Notes under the pieces: generated by a model
Database searches by the model: none
Seen by the model: only the letters and a program-made list of their open reading frames with translations
Told to the model about the DNA's origin: nothing
Shown: positions 54,863 through 62,490 of the stretch, piece by piece
How the letters are laid out: each line of letters starts with the position of its first letter
Position numbering within the stretch: the stretch's first letter is position 1
DNA from: Pandoraea commovens
Lineage (GTDB): Bacteria > Pseudomonadota > Gammaproteobacteria > Burkholderiales > Burkholderiaceae
Direction: 5' to 3'
Assembly: GCF_902459615.1 (NCBI RefSeq)
Contig: NZ_CABPSA010000004.1
Location: 124,001 to 188,000, forward strand
Length of the DNA: 64,000 bases
Program-made: the position numbers and the translations under genes

Positions 54863-55981
54863 ATGACTGAACCGCTCGACGCTGCCCACTCACGCGAAAC
54901 GTCTGCATTGTCTGCTTCGTCTTCCTCATCTCCACTTTCGTCGCAGTCCCAACAGCCTGATAAGCCGTTATCGGGCGTGACGGTACTCGATCTCACGCGT
55001 CTTCTGCCGGGTCCGCTTGCCGGGTTGCGTCTTGCGGAAATGGGCGCACACGTCATCAAGATCGAAGACAAGGGCGCAGGCGACTACGCCAGGGAAATGA
55101 TGCTGGGCGATGACGATTCGCCCCCTAGCGCTTTCTGGCGACTGCTCAATCGCGGCAAGACCGTCGAACGCCTCGATCTTAAGAGCGACGCGGATCGGAA
55201 GCGCTTCCTCGACCACGTTGCTCATGCCGATGTGCTGCTTGAAGGGTTTCGCCCTGGCGTGATGGCGCGTCTGGGTTTCGGGTACGAGGCGCTGGCACGT
55301 GTGCGGCCATCGCTGGTGATGGCGTCGATTTCCGGTTACGGCCAGCAAGGGTTGATGGCGCAAGCCGCCGGGCACGACATCAACTACATTGGGTACGCGG
55401 GCGTACTCGATCAGCTTTGCGATGCGGGGGACGCCCCCATCGTCCCCAACTTTCAGATCGGCGATCTCTACGGCGGCGCTCAGGCTGCGGTTCAGGAGGT
55501 GCTGGCGGCGTTGGTCGCCGCGCAACGCACCGGGCGCGGGCGCTGGCTGGACATTTCGATGACGCACGAGGTGTTCCGCTCGAACGTCGTGCCGGCGGTG
55601 GCGATGCATCGCCAGGGGCACGTGTCGCGCGCAGGAAAGGATCTCCTTAACGGTGGCGTGCCCTGTTATCAGGTCTATCGCACGAAGGACGGTCGGTACA
55701 TGGCGGTCGGTGCGCTCGAGCTGAAATTCTGGGAGTCGCTGTGCGATGTGCTTGGCCGCAGCGATTGGAAGACTCGTCACTGGTCGCTTGGACAGGCGGT
55801 CGGCGGAGACGATGCGCTCGCATTGCGCGCTGAGCTGATGGCGGTGTTTGCGGGCGCGACGCAAGCCGACTGGGTCGCGCGTTTCGGCGATGTCGATTGC
55901 TGTGTGACGCCGGTACTCCGATTGGAGGAGGCGATGACGCATCCGCTGTTTGCGCAATTGCGCGAGACGCTGCTGCCATGA
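54863..55981 (+). CDS. CaiB/BaiF family protein, alpha-methylacyl-CoA racemase-like
   Basis: A second class III family protein, about 372 residues, only distantly like its neighbour. It has LSGVTVLDLTRLLPGPLAGL near the N-terminus and two features of alpha-methylacyl-CoA racemase: QAAGHDINYIGYAGVL (the His-Asp pair) and FQIGDLYGGAQA (the second Asp). These suggest racemisation or epimerisation of a 2-methyl-branched acyl-CoA, though CoA transfer is possible. The start is uncertain (54863 or 54827); a Ser-rich linker precedes the fold. It is 113 bp downstream of the first CoA-transferase. Confidence 0.9.
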   Translation: MTEPLDAAHSRETSALSASSSSSPLSSQSQQPDKPLSGVTVLDLTRLLPGPLAGLRLAEMGAHVIKIEDKGAGDYAREMMLGDDDSPPSAFWRLLNRGKTVERLDLKSDADRKRFLDHVAHADVLLEGFRPGVMARLGFGYEALARVRPSLVMASISGYGQQGLMAQAAGHDINYIGYAGVLDQLCDAGDAPIVPNFQIGDLYGGAQAAVQEVLAALVAAQRTGRGRWLDISMTHEVFRSNVVPAVAMHRQGHVSRAGKDLLNGGVPCYQVYRTKDGRYMAVGALELKFWESLCDVLGRSDWKTRHWSLGQAVGGDDALALRAELMAVFAGATQADWVARFGDVDCCVTPVLRLEEAMTHPLFAQLRETLLP

Positions 55982-56108
55982 CATCGATTGTCGCCAGGCG
56001 GGTGACTCGTCGACCGCAGGCACGTTACCGAATGTCACAATTTTTCGACGTCGGGAGACGCGAAGTCCGGAGGCCCATCGCGTAGAGTCGTTGCTGATCG
56101 ATAACGAC

Positions 56109-56909
56109 ATGCCCATGACCCGACGGTTCGACTTTCCCCAACCACCGACTCAGACTCATCCACGCGTGCGACGACGGCTCGCGGCGGCTGCCGTTCTTTG
56201 TGCCGTGCCCATGATCGCGATTCTGACCGGATGTGTGTCGTATCAGGATGCCCCTGCGGATCACGGAAAGGTTCGCTCGACATCGATGACGACGGCCGAT
56301 CTCGCACAAACGGATATCAATCGCATGGCGACGCTGGGCATGCGGGCGAATCTGGAGAGCTTGTATCTTCTGGCCGACAAGCTCTATAAGCGCAATCCCC
56401 GCGAATGGCGCAAGGGGGGCGCGGCGACGCAAGCCGAAGCCATGGCGCAGTTGCGTGCCGCGATTGAAGGGCGTCGCACGCTCGCGGATCTGAAGGACTT
56501 CCGCGATGTCCGCGCCCTGTCGTTGTCGCTCGATCCGACATTCGCAGGCGACCGTGTAGCGGCCTTCGTCTTCAGTCTCTCGGACACGATTATTACGGCG
56601 CATGGTGGCACGACGGTGTTCTATCTGAGTGACGGACTCGATGCACAGCGTATCTACAACGCGGCGCGCAACGTGGAGATCGCGGCGTGGCTGCTGGGGA
56701 GTCGCCGGGACATGGCAGGCAAGCCGCTGCTGCTGGCCAACGAAATGTCCGACGTGCGCAACGTGAGCTTTGAACGGGAGTTCGGCAAGGTCATCGGACG
56801 GCTGGACCTGTTGGCCGAGATGCTGGACGAGAAGTATCGACGGGCAGGGATCGGCTACGTGCAGAACTTGCTGGGCGCGCAGTTCCTTCAGTTTTTGCCG
56901 GTGCGTTGA
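56109..56909 (+). CDS. Hypothetical lipoprotein
   Basis: A 266-residue protein with an N-terminal signal that ends in a lipobox (ILTGC near residues 35-39), so it is anchored to a membrane through lipidated Cys. The mature part is mostly helical and mildly basic, with a central stretch LSDTIITAHGGTTVFYLSDGLD. I do not recognise the function. It follows the CoA-transferase gene by 127 bp and lies 74 bp before dinB; relation to either is not evident. Confidence 0.8.
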   Translation: MPMTRRFDFPQPPTQTHPRVRRRLAAAAVLCAVPMIAILTGCVSYQDAPADHGKVRSTSMTTADLAQTDINRMATLGMRANLESLYLLADKLYKRNPREWRKGGAATQAEAMAQLRAAIEGRRTLADLKDFRDVRALSLSLDPTFAGDRVAAFVFSLSDTIITAHGGTTVFYLSDGLDAQRIYNAARNVEIAAWLLGSRRDMAGKPLLLANEMSDVRNVSFEREFGKVIGRLDLLAEMLDEKYRRAGIGYVQNLLGAQFLQFLPVR

Positions 56910-56950
56910 TGCGGACGTGTTACGGATAAAGCGCGAAAAATGCGCAAATG

Positions 56951-56966
56951 CTGTATATTTGCACAG
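56951..56966 (+). promoter_or_regulatory. LexA box of dinB
   Basis: CTGTATATTTGCACAG, a perfect CTGT-N8-ACAG operator, 17 bp upstream of the dinB start. LexA bound here would block transcription until SOS induction. Confidence 0.85.
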
Positions 56967-56983
56967 TGTTTTCGCCCGCCACC

Positions 56984-58114
56984 ATGACCTCCCCTCAGCG
57001 CAAGATCATCCACTGCGACGCCGACTGTTTCTACGCCTCCGTCGAGATGCGGGACGACCCGTCGTTGCGCGGGATACCACTGGCTGTCGGCGGGCAGCCG
57101 GATCAGCGCGGTGTGGTGGCGACGTGCAATTACGAAGCGCGTGCCTTTGGGGTGCGTTCGGCCATGCCGTCCGCGCAGGCCGTCAAATTGTGTCCCGACT
57201 TGCGCATCATCCCGCCGTCGATGCATCGGTATCAGGAAGCGTCGAAGCGGATCATGGCGATCTACCGCGATTACACGGATCTGGTCGAGCCGTTGTCGCT
57301 TGACGAGGCGTACCTCGACGTTAGCGACAGTGAACACTGCGGTGGTTCGGCCACGTTGATTGCGCGCGAGATCCGTGCGCGCATCGCGGACGAAGTTGGG
57401 TTGACCGTGTCGGCCGGCGTTGCGCCCAACAAGTTCATCGCCAAAATCGCCAGCGACTGGCGTAAGCCTGACGGCATGTTCGTCGTGAAGCCTGCCGAGG
57501 TCGATGCTTTTGTTGCCGTACTGCCGGTCGAGCGTTTGTTTGGCGTGGGTAAGGTGACGGCGGAAAAGTTGCGGGCGCTGGGCGTCGATTCCTGCGGTGA
57601 TCTACGCAGCCATTCGATGGCCGATCTGACCGAGCGTTTCGGCGTATTCGGGCAGCGGTTGTTCGAGCGCTGTCGTGGTATCGACACCCGGGAGGTCAGC
57701 CCGGATCGCGAGCGAAAATCGATCAGCGTCGAGACGACGTACACGCGCGACCTGCGCACGTTGGCGGAGTGCGAAACGGCGCTGGAGCCGCTGCTTCGTC
57801 AGTTGTCCGAGCGAATCGGACGTGCGCGCCGCAGCGAACCGTTGGCGATTGCGAAGGTTTTCGTGAAGATTCGATTTGCCGATTTCTCACGGACGACGGC
57901 CGAGGCAGGCGCATTAGGCGTCGATCCGGCGCAATGCCGTGAACTGCTGGCAGAAGCGGTGGGACGCAAGCGACGTGCGGTGCGATTGATGGGAGTCGGG
58001 GTGCGTTTGCTCGAAGCACAGGCAACGCGTCAGTTGCGCCTGTTTGACGACTGGGATGACGGGGCGTCCCTCACATCGCCTGCATCAGGTGATAATGCCC
58101 CATCGGAAACTTAG
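56984..58114 (+). CDS. dinB: DNA polymerase IV
   Basis: A 376-residue Y-family polymerase for translesion synthesis. Catalytic acidic residues are in HCDADCFYASVEM near the N-terminus and LSLDEAYLDV near residue 100. AGVAPNKFIAKIASDWRKPD and the helix-hairpin-helix and little-finger regions follow. It lacks an obvious beta-clamp motif beyond a C-terminal QLRLFD. The ATG at 56984 was chosen over a start at 56948 because the latter would place the LexA box inside the coding region. MgtC-like and other genes follow without overlap. Confidence 0.96.
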   Translation: MTSPQRKIIHCDADCFYASVEMRDDPSLRGIPLAVGGQPDQRGVVATCNYEARAFGVRSAMPSAQAVKLCPDLRIIPPSMHRYQEASKRIMAIYRDYTDLVEPLSLDEAYLDVSDSEHCGGSATLIAREIRARIADEVGLTVSAGVAPNKFIAKIASDWRKPDGMFVVKPAEVDAFVAVLPVERLFGVGKVTAEKLRALGVDSCGDLRSHSMADLTERFGVFGQRLFERCRGIDTREVSPDRERKSISVETTYTRDLRTLAECETALEPLLRQLSERIGRARRSEPLAIAKVFVKIRFADFSRTTAEAGALGVDPAQCRELLAEAVGRKRRAVRLMGVGVRLLEAQATRQLRLFDDWDDGASLTSPASGDNAPSET

Positions 58115-58139
58115 ATCGCGTAGACGAGCGAGGTGAGGG

Positions 58140-58649
58140 ATGGCGGAGATCATCGAAGTCTCATTGCGGCTCACAGCGGCATTGATTCTCGGCGGGCTGG
58201 TCGGGCTCAATCGCAACTTGCACCACAAGTCGGTCGGTTTGCGAACGCTCGCCATTGTGTCGTTTGGATCCGCGTTGTTCGTGCTTGCCGTCGTACCGTT
58301 TCCGGGAACGGCTCTGCCTTATGACGGTTCGTCCGTGAGCCGGGTTGTGCAGGGCATTGTGGCAGGGATCGGGTTCCTTGGGGCCGGGTGCATCATCCGG
58401 CCGAGTCGCGGTTCCTCCGTGCACGGCTTCACCACGGCGGCGGCGCTGTGGAGCACCACAGGCATTGGCATCATCTGTGGGTTGGGCCGCTGGCATATCG
58501 CCCTTGTCGCGATGGTGTTGCTACTTATCGTGCTGGCACTCGGCGGGCGTATCGAATCGCTCGCGCACCGTTGGCTGGGGCACGACGAACCGGTGAAGGA
58601 CTCGCAGGACGAGGACGCGTCGGCGCGGCATGGGCACGACGGCAGGTGA
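58140..58649 (+). CDS. MgtC/SapB family membrane protein
   Basis: A 169-residue inner-membrane protein with four or five helices and a short hydrophilic tail rich in Asp and His. The MgtC marks are LGGLVGLNRNLHHKSVGLRT near residue 17 and GIVAGIGFLGAGCIIR near residue 73. MgtC supports survival at low Mg2+ and in macrophages; this short form lacks the C-terminal ACT-like domain. It begins 26 bp after dinB and may be co-transcribed. Confidence 0.92.
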   Translation: MAEIIEVSLRLTAALILGGLVGLNRNLHHKSVGLRTLAIVSFGSALFVLAVVPFPGTALPYDGSSVSRVVQGIVAGIGFLGAGCIIRPSRGSSVHGFTTAAALWSTTGIGIICGLGRWHIALVAMVLLLIVLALGGRIESLAHRWLGHDEPVKDSQDEDASARHGHDGR

Positions 58650-58941
58650 CATCCACGTGGCTTATGCAGAAGACACACATCGCTGCCTCCTCGCCCTCGA
58701 CGTCATGGGCAAATTCCTGCGGATACCGAAGAAAAATGCCCGCCGAAGCGGGCAAATGACGTTGTCGCAGTACCCCCAAAAGGACGTAAGAGGGCGATTT
58801 CATTTTGGTCACCGGACCATCTTTCGCCAATCGGGGCTTGCCCGATTAGGGAAAGCACGTTCGGGTGACTACGTAATCGACGCCCGCTCTTGCGACTAAT
58901 TTTCTTCCAAGCGTTTGAAGCGTGAAGCTGCGCGCGTTGCG
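58650..58941. other. Region between MgtC-like gene and a lipoprotein gene
   Basis: A 292-bp region with no convincing gene. On the minus strand it lies between the end of the lipoprotein gene and a terminator (58731-58754), leaving about 190 bp of 3' transcript. That could be a long 3' untranslated region or encode a small RNA. Confidence 0.4.
58731..58754 (-). terminator. Terminator on the minus strand
   Basis: Reading on the minus strand, stem TGCCCGC with GCGGGCA (58748-58754 and 58737-58743), loop TTCG, followed by TTTTTC. It ends transcripts from the lipoprotein gene at 58942-59403. Confidence 0.88.
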
Positions 58942-59403
58942 TCATTGAAGCGCACGCAACTCCGTCGCCCGGGCACGGGCCACCCGCAAACCGTCAGCCT
59001 GTAGGGAGAGCGTCGCAGCGTCAGCTTGCTGTGCGGCATCTGAAGGGGAGGTGTACGTCACGATGGCTGCCTGACGTTCGCGATGGAATCGTTGGGTGAT
59101 CGGGGCGCATTCGGTGGCGGCTTCGTCGGCCAGTCGAATCGGGTCGGGTACCAGATTCACGTAGCGCGCGACGTGGCCATACAGACAGGTGCGGTACTGA
59201 TCCGCCGCCGCGTCTGCAGCGGCCAGATGACGCTCGCGCAACGTGGCCGGATCGACTGCTGCGGGGCGTTGTGCCGAGGTGTTCGCATTCGCATGAGGGC
59301 CCGAGGGAGCGGCACAAGCAGCGAGTATCGCGACGGCAGCAAGGGAAAACAGCACCGGGGCTGCGCGGCGGGGAAAAGCCAAAATCGGAAACTTCCGAGT
59401 CAT
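58942..59403 (-). CDS. Hypothetical lipoprotein
   Basis: A 153-residue protein with a signal peptide that ends in a lipobox (ILAAC, residues 26-30), then a short Ala/Asn/Thr linker. The mature part is helical and Ala-rich (LRERHLAAADAAADQYRTCL near residue 55), with two Cys residues that could form a disulfide. No family is recognised. It is divergent from phrB, with 91 bp between the two starts. Confidence 0.75.
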   Translation of the reverse strand: MTRKFPILAFPRRAAPVLFSLAAVAILAACAAPSGPHANANTSAQRPAAVDPATLRERHLAAADAAADQYRTCLYGHVARYVNLVPDPIRLADEAATECAPITQRFHRERQAAIVTYTSPSDAAQQADAATLSLQADGLRVARARATELRALQ

Positions 59404-59494
59404 AAGGTAATCGAGGCCGATGGCGTAAAGTCCACGATCTCGCTATGGTACGGGATTTGACGGATCCGGCGCGTCCCTGCGGCGCCAATCAGAC

Positions 59495-60991
59495 ATGAGC
59501 GAATTTCAAAAAGGGCTGGTATGGCTGCGGCGCGATCTGCGCTGTACCGACAACGCGACGCTGGCACAGGCGCTTGCGACCTGCGGTGAGGTGTCTGTCG
59601 TGTTCGTCTTCGATACGACGATTCTCGGCGAATTGCCGCGAGACGACCGACGCGTCGCGTTCATCCACGACAGCGTAAGCGAATTGGTGCAGACGTTGGC
59701 GGACATGGGGGGTGGGCTGATCATCCGGCACGGTGACCCGACCGAGCAGATTCCCACGCTGGCGAAGTCGCTCGGCGTGCAGGCTGTCTTTGCCGGGCGA
59801 GATTACGAGCCGGACGCCGTCAAGCGGGATCGTTCGGTTGCGCGCTCGCTTGAGGCTCTGGACATTGCTTTCGAGACGGTCAAAGACCAGGTGATTTTCG
59901 ATACGAGCGAGATTCTGACGGCGCAGGGTGAGCCGTACAGTGTCTTCACACCGTACTCGCGCGCCTGGTTGAAGCAGGTGCGTCCGGTCGACCTTGCGCC
60001 GCACGGTCGTAAGGCGGATTGGCACCGGCTTGCGAAGCCGTCGCATGGGGCTGGCGAGGTGCCGTCGATGGCATCGCTGGGCTTTGAAGTACCCGACGCA
60101 CGTCGTATGGCCATTGCCGCGGGCGAGTCCGGCGCAAAGCAGTTGCTGGACGATTTCCTGCCGCGCATGGCGCACTATCACGAACGACGCGATTACCCTG
60201 CAGTGCGCGGTCCGAGCTATCTGTCCGTGCATCTGCGCTTCGGCACGGTGTCGATCCGGACTTTAGCCCGCGAGGCGCACGCCGCGATGCTCAAGGGCGG
60301 GGACGCAGGCAATGGCGCGAAAACATGGCTGAGCGAGCTGATCTGGCGCGAGTTCTACTTCATGATCCTGCATCATCACCCGGAGGTTGTCGGCAACGCG
60401 TTCAAACCGGCATACGACGCCATTGAGTGGGCCACGGGCGATGCGGCGGATACCGATTTCAAGGCGTGGTGCGAAGGGCGCACGGGCTATCCGCTAGTCG
60501 ATGCGGCCATGCGTCAGATCAACCAGACCGGCTATATGCACAACCGGCTGCGTATGGTGACGGCCAGTTTTCTGGTCAAGGATCTCGGCATCGACTGGCG
60601 TCGTGGCGAGGCATATTTCGCGCGTCAGTTGAACGATTTCGATTTGTCCGCGAACAATGGCGGATGGCAATGGGCCGCTTCGACCGGGTGTGACGCCCAA
60701 CCGTACTTCCGCATCTTCAATCCGATTACCCAGTCCGAGAAGTTCGACCCGGAGGGACGCTTTATCCGGAAGTACGTGCCTGAACTGGCGTATTTGTCCG
60801 ACAAGGCCATCCACGCACCGTGGCGCGCCGACGCGCAGACGCTGGCTGACGCCAACGTGACGCTCGGACGCGATTACCCGCAACCGGTGGTGGCCCACGA
60901 CGTGGCGCGTAAGGAGACGCTGGCGAGATACGCGGTCGTCAAGACGCCGGCGGTTTCATCCCGGCCAGCAGGCAGCGACGAAGAGGATTAA
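59495..60991 (+). CDS. phrB: Deoxyribodipyrimidine photolyase (class I)
   Basis: A 498-residue light-dependent repair enzyme for cyclobutane pyrimidine dimers. The N-terminal alpha/beta domain begins LVWLRRDLRCTDNATL. The FAD-binding catalytic domain has TWLSELIWREFYF, TGYPLVDAAMRQINQTGYMHN, and DLSANNGGWQWAASTGCDAQP (CPD photolyase signature). The length is that of class I enzymes. A 280-bp non-coding tail with a terminator follows. Confidence 0.97.
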   Translation: MSEFQKGLVWLRRDLRCTDNATLAQALATCGEVSVVFVFDTTILGELPRDDRRVAFIHDSVSELVQTLADMGGGLIIRHGDPTEQIPTLAKSLGVQAVFAGRDYEPDAVKRDRSVARSLEALDIAFETVKDQVIFDTSEILTAQGEPYSVFTPYSRAWLKQVRPVDLAPHGRKADWHRLAKPSHGAGEVPSMASLGFEVPDARRMAIAAGESGAKQLLDDFLPRMAHYHERRDYPAVRGPSYLSVHLRFGTVSIRTLAREAHAAMLKGGDAGNGAKTWLSELIWREFYFMILHHHPEVVGNAFKPAYDAIEWATGDAADTDFKAWCEGRTGYPLVDAAMRQINQTGYMHNRLRMVTASFLVKDLGIDWRRGEAYFARQLNDFDLSANNGGWQWAASTGCDAQPYFRIFNPITQSEKFDPEGRFIRKYVPELAYLSDKAIHAPWRADAQTLADANVTLGRDYPQPVVAHDVARKETLARYAVVKTPAVSSRPAGSDEED

Positions 60992-61139
60992 TTCCCCGGT
61001 TTACCCCGATACGTGTATACCCCGGTCAACTTTTTCCGCTATCGGCCGTTTATACGGTTATGGCACGCAAGAGGCCTGGGCTTCGGTATCGGTTCGCAAC
61101 GTCGGGGGGCGTTAGTGGGCGTCAGGGAGGAAGCAGTAA

Positions 61140-61300
61140 AACAATAGCGATGTGCTCAAGATGCTCTGAAATGAGCAAGGGCAGGCCAAAACCACACGGG
61201 GAAGCTTGGAGAAAATCCTTCGCCGCACAGACGGCAGCTTCGAACCACGGGGTTCGCGTTGAGCGAGTGCCCGGAACGTCAGCGTTCCGGGTATTTTTTT
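61140..61300 (+). ncRNA. Candidate structured RNA downstream of phrB
   Basis: Between phrB and a terminator the plus strand has a series of nested inverted repeats. TGCTCA (61153-61158) pairs with TGAGCA (61172-61177). GAAGCT (61201-61206) pairs with AGCTTC (61236-61241) and encloses GGA/TCC and GCCG (61222-61225) with CGGC (61232-61235), a three-way junction. CGAACC (61241-61246) pairs with GGTTCG (61251-61256). The series closes with the terminator at 61270. No long frame fits. It may be a processed 3'-UTR RNA or an independent small RNA. Confidence 0.4.
61270..61300 (+). terminator. Terminator after phrB / candidate RNA
   Basis: A 9-bp stem, CCCGGAACG (61270-61278) with CGTTCCGGG (61283-61291), loop TCAG, followed by TA and seven T residues. 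Confidence 0.93.
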
Positions 61301-62246
61301 ATGCGTCGCCTGCGCGTCGACCCTGCCGATCCCTGGCCGTCACACCCAGCACGATCCACACGGCCAGATTGAACGGTAGCGTGAAATACGGCCATCCGCG
61401 CGGGGTTAGCCAGCCGCCCAGAATCACGCAAATCACGGCCGCGAGCGCGGCTCCGGTGAGTCGCATTGTGAGGCGGCGTCCGAAAACGCCAAGACCCAGC
61501 GCGGCGAGGAAAGCGTTGATGCCGACACCGCCCGCCTGAGCTGCCATGGACGGCCAACGCGAAGCCAGTACGACCAGAATCACCCAGACCGTTACCCCGG
61601 CTGCGAGCGCCCAAACGGTCGCGCGGGCATTCCAGAGCGCCAGCAAGTACCACATCAGCAAGCCCAGCACCAGCGGTGCAACGAAGACGACCTGTCCCAC
61701 GGAGCAGAACACGAAGCCCGGTGAGCCTACATCGCAAGCGAGCGAACCCATCCTCGGCGAGAGTTCGAGCCACGGCAACATGGCCCACGAAAGGGCCATG
61801 ACGGCGACGAACGGTCCCGTCAGCGCGGGAAGTTCTCGTCGGGCGAGGGTAGCCGTTGCCATAACCGTCAGGGCGACACAAACGACCAGCCATGCGGCAA
61901 ACACCCCATCCGGCTGCCACAGGGCGCCAAAGGCAATCCCCGTCAGCGCGCCGTTGTAGCCGAATAAGCCCGTGTGACGTTGCGCATGCGGCAAGCGCAT
62001 CGCGATGGCGACCCCGGATGCCGTGATGCTGGCAGCCAGTCCGGTCAAAGCGGCGGCCAGATCCGAGAGGGCCAGTACCGCCAGCAACAAAGCACCGATC
62101 CCGGCCGACGGAATGAAATAGATTTGAGCGAAGTTGGCCATCGTTCCGCGCAATTCGCCGATCAACCGATGCTGTTGGGCGGTCGATGAGGGCGTGGTCA
62201 TCGAAGAAAGCGACGCCGGTACGGACGATGGACGAGGCAGGGACAT
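61299..62246 (-). CDS. Urea transporter family protein
   Basis: An inner-membrane protein of about 315 residues with about ten hydrophobic helices, organised as two similar halves. The first half contains FAQIYFIPSAGIGALLLAVL and FGYNGALTGIAFGALWQPD; the second holds GQVVFVAPLVLGLLMWYLLAL and GINAFLAALGLGVFGRRL. This resembles the UT urea channel family. No urease genes are in the window. The start is uncertain: in-frame ATGs occur at 62330, 62246 and 62201, none with a clear ribosome site; the homologous part begins after the last of these. Confidence 0.82.
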   Translation of the reverse strand: MSLPRPSSVPASLSSMTTPSSTAQQHRLIGELRGTMANFAQIYFIPSAGIGALLLAVLALSDLAAALTGLAASITASGVAIAMRLPHAQRHTGLFGYNGALTGIAFGALWQPDGVFAAWLVVCVALTVMATATLARRELPALTGPFVAVMALSWAMLPWLELSPRMGSLACDVGSPGFVFCSVGQVVFVAPLVLGLLMWYLLALWNARATVWALAAGVTVWVILVVLASRWPSMAAQAGGVGINAFLAALGLGVFGRRLTMRLTGAALAAVICVILGGWLTPRGWPYFTLPFNLAVWIVLGVTARDRQGRRAGDA

Positions 62247-62436
62247 GAGGGTGGCGATGGATCGGGCGAGGCGGATGACCAGCGCGTAATCGACCACCGT
62301 CTGTCGCGTCATCGCGGACATAACAGACATAGCGCGGCGCTGAGCCTAGGGCGCGAGGTTACGCCGAACCCCGATGACCGGGCGCGCCGACTCGTTATAG
62401 TCGGTATTGCAAATTTCGATGAACAGCCCGCCAAAA

Positions 62437-62474
62437 TGCAAAAAGCCCGCGCTTGATGGCGCGGGCTTTTGTGG
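62437..62474 (-). terminator. Terminator between glnS and the urea transporter gene
   Basis: A 12-bp stem, AAAAGCCCGCGC (62441-62452) with GCGCGGGCTTTT (62459-62470), loop of six. It serves glnS on the minus strand, where it is followed by a TTTTTGC tail. Confidence 0.92.
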
Positions 62475-62490
62475 ACGACGGGGGCGCGGC

